Positions 59,023 to 64,000 of a DNA stretch of 64,000 bases are shown here, one piece after another; position 1 is the stretch's first letter; each line of letters starts with the position of its first letter. The position numbers and the translations under genes were made by a program. The notes below the pieces were generated by a model that was not told the DNA's origin, searched no databases, and saw nothing but the letters and a program-made list of their open reading frames with translations. This DNA is from Ruthenibacterium lactatiformans (GTDB taxonomy: Bacteria; Bacillota; Clostridia; Oscillospirales; Ruminococcaceae), in assembly GCF_000949455.1 (NCBI RefSeq), contig NZ_JXXK01000018.1, positions 1 through 64,000 of the forward strand. The letters run 5' to 3'.

Positions 59023-60024
59023 ATGGGTGTGTGGCAATTTATCCAGGATCAAGTGTTCGGCATGAAATGGCTGAATGAGCTAATTGGCAAGGGCCTTTCC
59101 AAGCTGGGGCTGGATGTAGGGGAACGTATAGGAGGAAGTATTCAGTTTTTCTTCTATGATGTGTTAAAAATCACGGTGCTGCTCTGCCTTTTGATTTTCG
59201 TAATTTCCTACATTCAAAGTTACTTTCCGCCGGAACGAAGCAAGCGGATATTGAGCCGGTTCCATGGTGTCGGTGCAAATATCATATCTGCCCTGCTGGG
59301 AACTGTGACGCCTTTCTGTTCTTGCTCGTCCATTCCACTTTTTATCGGCTTCACCAGCGCAGGGTTGCCGCTGGGAGTTACATTCTCTTTTCTGATTTCA
59401 TCCCCTATGGTGGACTTGGGGAGTCTTATTCTTTTAATGAGCATTTTCGGGGCAAAAGTTGCGGTCATCTATGTGATTGTCGGTTTAATGATCGCTGTGG
59501 CAGGCGGCACCTTAATTGAAAAACTACACATGGAACCGTATGTGGAGGAATTTGTCCGTGCTGCCGGCGGCGTGGATATTGAATCTCCTACCCTGACGAA
59601 ACGGGAACGAATACAATATACCAGAGAACAGGTCATTTCCACATTCAAAAAAGTATTTCCATACATTTTGGTTGGTGTGGGAATTGGCGCAATCATTCAC
59701 AACTGGATTCCAGAAAGCTGGATTGAAGCGGTATTAGGCGGTAACAATCCCTTTGGTGTTGTTCTTGCCACGCTGGTGGGTATCCCCATGTATGCGGATA
59801 TTTTTGGTACAATCCCGGTGGCAGAAGCCCTGCTCTATAAGGGCGCACAACTCGGCACAATTTTGTCCTTTATGATGGCTGTCACAACACTGAGTTTGCC
59901 GTCCTTGATTATGCTTCGCAAGGCTGTGAAGCCGAAGCTGCTGGCGCTGTTTATTGGTATTTGCACTATCGGTATCATCCTTGTGGGCTACCTGTTCAAT
60001 GCGTTTCAATTTTTGCTTATATAA
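59023..60024 (+). CDS. COG0701-type permease, ArsP-like
   Basis: Membrane permease of 333 aa with about eight segments. TPFCSCSSIPLF holds the Cys99/Cys101 pair diagnostic of the COG0701 (DUF318) family, which includes ArsP, an exporter of trivalent organoarsenicals. GIPMYADIFGTIPVAEAL near the C-terminus is also typical. Neighbouring arsR and thioredoxin genes support a metalloid or thiol-reactive compound export role. The exact substrate is unproven. Confidence 0.9.
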   Translation: MGVWQFIQDQVFGMKWLNELIGKGLSKLGLDVGERIGGSIQFFFYDVLKITVLLCLLIFVISYIQSYFPPERSKRILSRFHGVGANIISALLGTVTPFCSCSSIPLFIGFTSAGLPLGVTFSFLISSPMVDLGSLILLMSIFGAKVAVIYVIVGLMIAVAGGTLIEKLHMEPYVEEFVRAAGGVDIESPTLTKRERIQYTREQVISTFKKVFPYILVGVGIGAIIHNWIPESWIEAVLGGNNPFGVVLATLVGIPMYADIFGTIPVAEALLYKGAQLGTILSFMMAVTTLSLPSLIMLRKAVKPKLLALFIGICTIGIILVGYLFNAFQFLLI

Positions 60025-60043
60025 TTTTCAGGAGGAATCAATT

Positions 60044-60388
60044 ATGGGACTTTTTAACAAGAAAAAAGAAGAAACGAACTCCTGCTGCTGTGTGGGAAAC
60101 TGCACCCCAAAAACAATGGCAAAAACAGAAGCGTCTAAGTCTGGCGTTGGGGTGAAGGTGCTGGGAAGTGGCTGCGTTAAATGCAAAACTCTGGAAAATG
60201 CTACCCGTGAAGCTCTTGTGGAATTGGGAATGGATACAACCGTCGGCCATGTAACGGACTTTTCACAAATCGCCGCTTACGGAGTTATGACTACTCCTGC
60301 GCTGGTTGTGGACGGGAAAGTCGTGTCTTATGGCAAGGTGTTAACAAAGAAAGAAGCTAAAACCATCATTGCGGATGCAAGGAGGTAA
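60044..60388 (+). CDS. Small thioredoxin-like protein (TM0996/MTH895 type)
   Basis: 114 aa. An N-terminal Cys-rich leader (CCCVGNC) is followed by a thioredoxin fold with the CxxC pair Cys44/Cys47 in GSGCVKCK and the cis-proline in MTTPALVVDG. Often linked to COG0701 permeases; it may reduce the substrate or the permease cysteines (inference). AGGAGG precedes the ATG at 60044, 19 bp after the permease gene. Confidence 0.88.
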   Translation: MGLFNKKKEETNSCCCVGNCTPKTMAKTEASKSGVGVKVLGSGCVKCKTLENATREALVELGMDTTVGHVTDFSQIAAYGVMTTPALVVDGKVVSYGKVLTKKEAKTIIADARR

Positions 60389-60636
60389 CGCTGTGCTTTT
60401 CTATCCGTCTCCTTGGCTTTTCAAAAAAGCCACTCTCCAGGGCGGATAGAGATTGCCCAAGGATACGAAAATCATCGTAATACACAGCATTTGAAAATAA
60501 CGCCCGTTTCTCCTGCGTCCGTACAGCTTTAAGCTGTGCGGGCGCTTTCCTATGCTCTGAGACACTTTGTCTCCAGGCGCCCCGCCTGCCTTTTGTTTCG
60601 ATTCACCCAACCAAAAAATCAAAACGGAGGAATAAA
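60389..60636 (+). other. Intergenic segment with integrative-element character
   Basis: No gene seen. A hairpin GTCCGTACAGC/GCTGTGCGGGC lies at 60517-60543 followed by CTTTCC. The text leads into the ICE-type sigma-factor fragment, as in Tn916/Tn1549-like elements (recognised from memory of that layout). Confidence 0.35.
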
Positions 60637-60804
60637 ATGCCAGCCATCAACCTGAAAGATTTTTTCTGCCGGTACACTACGGACAAGTTCATTGATGTTT
60701 CGGAAAAAGGTCCTGAAGAGCTTCGGACGGATAAGCGGTACGAGGCAACCCAGAGTATCCGAATCACTTATGCTCCGTGGGCTTTATTCCGCTGGAAGAG
60801 CTGA
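60637..60804 (+). pseudogene. N-terminal fragment of an ICE-type sigma-like protein
   Basis: 55 codons starting MPAINLKDFFCRYTTDKFIDV after CGGAGG. The first 40 residues resemble the small sigma-70-like proteins of conjugative transposons. Similarity then stops and the frame ends early. No other conjugation gene remains nearby, so it is probably debris of an integrative element. Confidence 0.55.
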
Positions 60805-61004
60805 CAAAAGCAGGAACGGCATGATTCATAGGCCATGCCGCTCCCCAAAACTTCACTCACTTTTTTATGGCACCCCGCCTAAGGCGCTGTTCCGCTTGTT
60901 TTCAAGGTGCCGGTCAACACAAAAAAGCGTCCGAAAACCGTATAAAACATAAGAAAACACCCATTGACGCCTAAAACACAGGAAAATCAGCCGCAGCGGC
61001 ATTT
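60805..61004 (-). other. Gap between element debris and the MFS gene
   Basis: 200 bp with no credible gene, RNA or strong terminator for the MFS gene that ends at 61005. Confidence 0.4.
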
Positions 61005-62282
61005 CTACCTTTCCTCCACCTGCGGCTCCTGGATGCGGCCTATGACAAACATTGCCGTGACAAATAACAGGAGTGTGAAAACGAAAGGCAGGCGGCGGTC
61101 CATACTGGAGAGCCACCCGGCCAGATAACCAAAAGGAGAGGAGAGGGCAACTGTGGAGGCCATGATAAGGGCATTCAGGCGTGCCCGTTCCTGCGGAGTG
61201 ATGTTGAGCTGGAGAAGCGCGTCCTTACGCGGATTCACCAGCGCTGCCGCCACAGCGGCAATAAACACATACAACAGCACAAAGCCCAGTCTGTCCGCAG
61301 GAGAGAAGATCAGCACCAAGGCAGCCACGACGTACAACGCCAGCCCGATCCACAGCGGGATGCGAAATTTCGTGGCATTGATGCGGTGCTGAAGCCCTAT
61401 CATAAAAATCAGTATGACAGCCGCGTTCAAAATGGGGAACAGCGCCAGAAAGTTTTCCGAAAGCCCCAGCCGCTGTGTCACATACAGACCAAAAAAGTTT
61501 GTGCTCACCATGTTGGTGACATACAGGATCACAGAAACAGCCACTGCTTTGAGCACACCCCTATTCTTCAGCATACCGGGAATCAACTGGCGGTATTCCC
61601 CCAGCATATGAAAAACAGATATTCCCCTTGTCTCTGCGCGCCGGATTTTGCCCTGCTTCGTTTCATGGCAAAACCGGAAGGTGATGAGCGTTTTCAGGAT
61701 CATTGTCAGCGCAAAAAGAAAATACAGCACCCGTACTACCGGCACGATCGAATACGAACGGACGAACAGACCGGAAAGCGGCGCAAAAAAGATGGCCACC
61801 AATCCGCCAATATTTACCCAGGTATAGATTCCTACCAGATCCTTTGGGCGTGCGTCCTCAATCAACAGGCAGTACCATGCCGTCTGATTGATCTGCTCAA
61901 AGCAATTCAGGATTGCAGCGGCCAAAAACAGCCAGAAATTGTTCGAAACAGCCCACACCAGGCAGGCCAGCACCCATCCGAAAAAATCCCCCATCATGGT
62001 AGTGAATTTTCGTCCCAGCTTGTCAGACAAAATGCCCCCCAAAAAGGAAAACAACACCTGGACTGCCATCGTGACGGAGAGAATCAGGCCAATCTGCACA
62101 TCTGTGATGCCCTGTGTGTACATATAAAGAGTGGCGAACGGTGCGATAAGGTTGTAAGGGACGCCCCACAGCGGTTCGATCAGCACAAGCGTACGCGGAT
62201 TCCCCCCATTGTCGGCCAGCACCTGAATGAGAGGATGTGCCTTCAGACTTCTTATTTTTGATTCCAGACTCATATACAACAT
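61005..62282 (-). CDS. MFS transporter
   Basis: 425 aa with twelve membrane segments and the MFS loop 2-3 motif GGILSDKLGRKFTTMMGD. The substrate is unknown; a drug or sugar efflux role is possible. I chose the ATG at 62282; a TTG at 62297 and an ATG at 62273 are alternatives, and none has a strong RBS. It lies inside the lower-GC acquired segment beside insertion-sequence remains. Confidence 0.85.
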   Translation of the reverse strand: MLYMSLESKIRSLKAHPLIQVLADNGGNPRTLVLIEPLWGVPYNLIAPFATLYMYTQGITDVQIGLILSVTMAVQVLFSFLGGILSDKLGRKFTTMMGDFFGWVLACLVWAVSNNFWLFLAAAILNCFEQINQTAWYCLLIEDARPKDLVGIYTWVNIGGLVAIFFAPLSGLFVRSYSIVPVVRVLYFLFALTMILKTLITFRFCHETKQGKIRRAETRGISVFHMLGEYRQLIPGMLKNRGVLKAVAVSVILYVTNMVSTNFFGLYVTQRLGLSENFLALFPILNAAVILIFMIGLQHRINATKFRIPLWIGLALYVVAALVLIFSPADRLGFVLLYVFIAAVAAALVNPRKDALLQLNITPQERARLNALIMASTVALSSPFGYLAGWLSSMDRRLPFVFTLLLFVTAMFVIGRIQEPQVEER

Positions 62283-62356
62283 CCCGGCTTTATCCAAATT
62301 TCCCGCTTATTCTATCATACTTCCAAACAAACGGAAAGAGGGCAGCATTTCTTCTT

Positions 62357-63161
62357 CCTAAATAGTGTTTACACGAGTAATGTGGTAAAATAGGCCAATA
62401 GCTCAGAAAGAGGTGTTCCTATGAGCAATGAACAACAACGCCATGACAGCCGTGATCAGGTATGGAATCTGCCGGAGCCTCATCGTTCAGGACAGCGAGG
62501 GCAATGGGGCGGCACAGCACAAGATAACCGGCGGTCTATCAATGGCGTATTTTGGATTTTACACACAGGAGCACATGGCGGGGGTTGCCGCCGTGCTACG
62601 GGAAATGGGGTACTGTATATCAGCATTTTCGCAGATGAGCCTGATTTGGAATGGCCGATGATTGATGTCAGCCACTGTAAGGTACATCCACATGCAGCAG
62701 AAGCCAAAAGCGGTAATCAGGACATGAGTCGTACAAAAGGAGACTCAATACCAAGATTCACCTTGTCGTGGATGCAAATGGTATGCCGGTCCGAGTACAT
62801 GTTACAGAGGGTATTCGAGCTGATTGCCAAGAAGCTATTCACCTGATTGGGGGAATAGCTGCGGAAACATTATTGACTGATCGTGGTCATGGCACCAACC
62901 CGATTATTTCTTATGCTGCTGGTGCTGGGATGAACGTCGTCATTCCGATCAAACGAGATCGCAGATAACAGCGGAAGTATGGCCGTTATTTGTATCGGCT
63001 TCGTCATTTGTTGGGGAATGCTTTTCTGCACTTGAAATACTGGCGTGGTATTGCCACTCGACACGCAAAAAATACAGCATCCTTTTTGGCAGCAGTACAA
63101 ATTCGTTGCATTGCTATTTGGTGTGCCGTTTCAGCCTAATCTTGTGTAGACACCATTTAGG
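62357..63161 (+). mobile_element. Decayed IS5-family insertion sequence
   Basis: About 805 bp. The ends are inverted repeats: CCTAAATAGTGTTTACAC (62357-62374) and, reversed, CCTAAATGGTGTCTACAC (63161-63144), 16 of 18 matching. Between them lies a broken IS5-type transposase reading in the plus direction. The right end abuts the IS256-family remnant directly. The size and layout fit the IS427 group of the IS5 family. Confidence 0.8.
62421..63139 (+). pseudogene. IS5-family transposase, broken by frameshifts and a stop
   Basis: Recognisable blocks in order are DNRRSINGVFWILHTGA, then in another frame YGKWGTVYQHFRR, then LEWPMIDVSHCKVHPHAAEA and SRTKG, then KIHLVVDANGMPVRVHVTEG, then RYLYRLRHLLGNAFLHLKYW. 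The frame changes near 62600 and again near 62744, where one G seems lost. A TAA at 62966-62968 interrupts the catalytic region. The catalytic core between YGKW and LEWPMID is also shortened, so the element cannot move by itself. Confidence 0.8.
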
Positions 63162-63546
63162 AAAAGGCCCGGGCCATGGTGGAGGAACTTCCATGAAGCT
63201 GAAAGAAGCCGTCAAAAAGGCGGAGGAGAGCATTGAGGAGACGCTTGCCTGCTGCGACTTCCCCAGCGAACACTGGGCACGCATCCACATCAACAATGCC
63301 ATTGAGAGGCTGAACCGGGAAATTCGTCGCCACAACCGTAGGGTGGGCAGTTTCCCGAATGGTAAATCTGCCCCCATGCCAGTCTGCGCACGGCTGCGCA
63401 ATGTAATGCGGCCGGTGTCCAGTTGGGCAACAGGAATTACATGAACATGAAGCACCTAAGGGATGCCATTGAGAATGCCTCCATTACCGGCTGACTTCAT
63501 TCATGTCAGGGTCTGCAAACCAAAGTGCGAAAAGTTTTTGACACAA
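63162..63546 (+). pseudogene. C-terminal remnant of an IS256-family transposase
   Basis: The text KARAMVEEL, then MKLKEAVKKAEESIEETLAC, CDFPSEHWARIHINNAIERL and NREIRRHNRRVGSFP is the C-terminal part of mutator-type (IS256) transposases. A frameshift lies just before MKLKEA and another near 63400, after which MNMKHL resumes in a new frame. GTTTTTGACAC near 63533 may be the IS256 right end. The N-terminal half is absent from the window. Confidence 0.78.
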
Positions 63547-63608
63547 CCATATCTACAAGGCCACGAAGAAAATGATGGTGTGGAAAAAATAAACTTTCCG
63601 ATAAGACC

Positions 63609-63648
63609 GCAAGGCCCGGGGCAGTGAAGCCTCAGGCCTTGCTTTTTT
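63609..63648 (+). terminator. Terminator-like hairpin with no intact gene upstream
   Basis: GCAAGGCC (63609-63616) pairs with GGCCTTGC (63635-63642), followed by six T. The nearest plus-strand gene is the broken transposase. Confidence 0.6.
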
Positions 63649-63664
63649 ATATCGCTCACAGGTA

Positions 63665-64000
63665 TCAAAGTGCACGCGCAAGCTCGCCGTAGCAGGTACC
63701 GCCACTGTTCTCAAGGAGATATTCGCGGCTTTTCTCCATGCCTGTCCGGTCGCCCCTGTGGCGCAGCGCCAGTGCGATACGGTACTGCACATCCAGCCGG
63801 TGCAGCGGTGCACGGCTGCTCTCAAAATCCTTTTGAAGCGCTCCCACATCTGCGTGCCTTCCCCGGGCAATATCCATGCAGAGCTGCAGATAGCCCAGCG
63901 TATGGCGCGCCTTTTGTACGAATTCCTTTTTGCAGTTCCTGTCTGCTGCAATGCGCCGCAGCTCGTCCATGGCTGTCTGCGCCCGATCCATCTCGCCCGC
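63665..64000 (-). CDS. C-terminal part of an uncharacterised helical-repeat protein (partial)
   Basis: The frame is open to the right edge, so the gene start lies outside the window. At least 111 residues are helical with alternating small and charged residues (AQTAMDELRRIA, ARHTLGYLQLCMDIARG, LDVQYRIALALRHRGD), as in TPR-like repeats. High GC places it outside the acquired island. No function can be given. Confidence 0.6.
   Translation of the reverse strand, partial: AGEMDRAQTAMDELRRIAADRNCKKEFVQKARHTLGYLQLCMDIARGRHADVGALQKDFESSRAPLHRLDVQYRIALALRHRGDRTGMEKSREYLLENSGGTCYGELARAL

Noticed and set aside
61386..62261. 291-codon plus-strand frame opposite the MFS transporter
   Set aside because: The minus-strand frame has twelve membrane segments and an MFS motif; the plus frame has none.

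Overview
The window looks like chromosome of a high-GC, low-G+C-phylum-type Clostridia member, most likely a gut Oscillospiraceae/Ruminococcaceae relative. The reasons are strong AGGAGG-type ribosome binding sites, many consensus TTGACA-17-TATAAT promoters, a full-length SpoIIE, an AbrB/SpoVT-type regulator, an ECF thiamine transporter (ThiT) behind a TPP riboswitch, an MsmX/UgpC-type shared sugar-transport ATPase and a VanG-type D-Ala-D-Ser operon. The genus cannot be fixed from the sequence alone. No rRNA, tRNA or CRISPR array was seen.

Layout. 1-5 kb: shared sugar ABC ATPase, a divergent AraC regulator, nagB, hemW and a cobO/cobC-like pair. 5-17 kb: XRE and AbrB regulators, trpS and gltX, spoIIE, a methyltransferase, glyA, nth, a lipoprotein and the azlCD exporter. 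18-25 kb: an AlgI/AlgJ-like O-acetylation pair, TPP riboswitch-thiT, a cytidylate-kinase-like protein, and a PadR-controlled SEDS protein carrying an N-terminal permease-prefix domain. 24.8-38.3 kb: GTP-type PEP carboxykinase followed by a complete galacto-N-biose/lacto-N-biose catabolic locus. It holds a binding protein, two permeases, a small membrane protein, a GH112 phosphorylase, two AraC regulators, galE, a sugar nucleotidyltransferase and an N-acetylhexosamine kinase. 38-48 kb: nicotinamidase, alr, rplM-rpsI, an ECF sigma/anti-sigma envelope operon and a DUF2207 protein. 48-56.6 kb: vanG-vanXY-vanT with no VanRS, divergent from a MarR regulator that precedes a heterodimeric ABC exporter. 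56.6-64 kb: a second cytidylate-kinase-like gene with a possible small RNA upstream, a Nim-type flavoprotein, then a lower-GC acquired island (arsR, ArsP-like permease, thioredoxin), integrative-element debris, an MFS transporter, a decayed IS5-family element lying against an IS256-family remnant, and a gene running off the right edge.

How the genes work together. The sugar binding protein and its two permeases lack their own ATPase; the ATPase at the left end is a natural candidate. Imported host-glycan disaccharides would be cleaved by the GH112 phosphorylase. NahK, the nucleotidyltransferase and GalE would feed the products into UDP-sugars and glycolysis. Operators sharing a GTTTGTGCAAA/GCAAATATT motif lie upstream of nagB, galE and one AraC gene and could tie the genes into one regulon. 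The van genes together are sufficient in principle to rebuild peptidoglycan precursors ending in D-Ala-D-Ser.

The most unusual structure is a short folded DNA element present twice (13.5 kb and 42.2 kb). Each copy is flanked on both sides by a duplicate of the local transcription-terminator hairpin, as if the element inserts at terminators and duplicates the whole hairpin.
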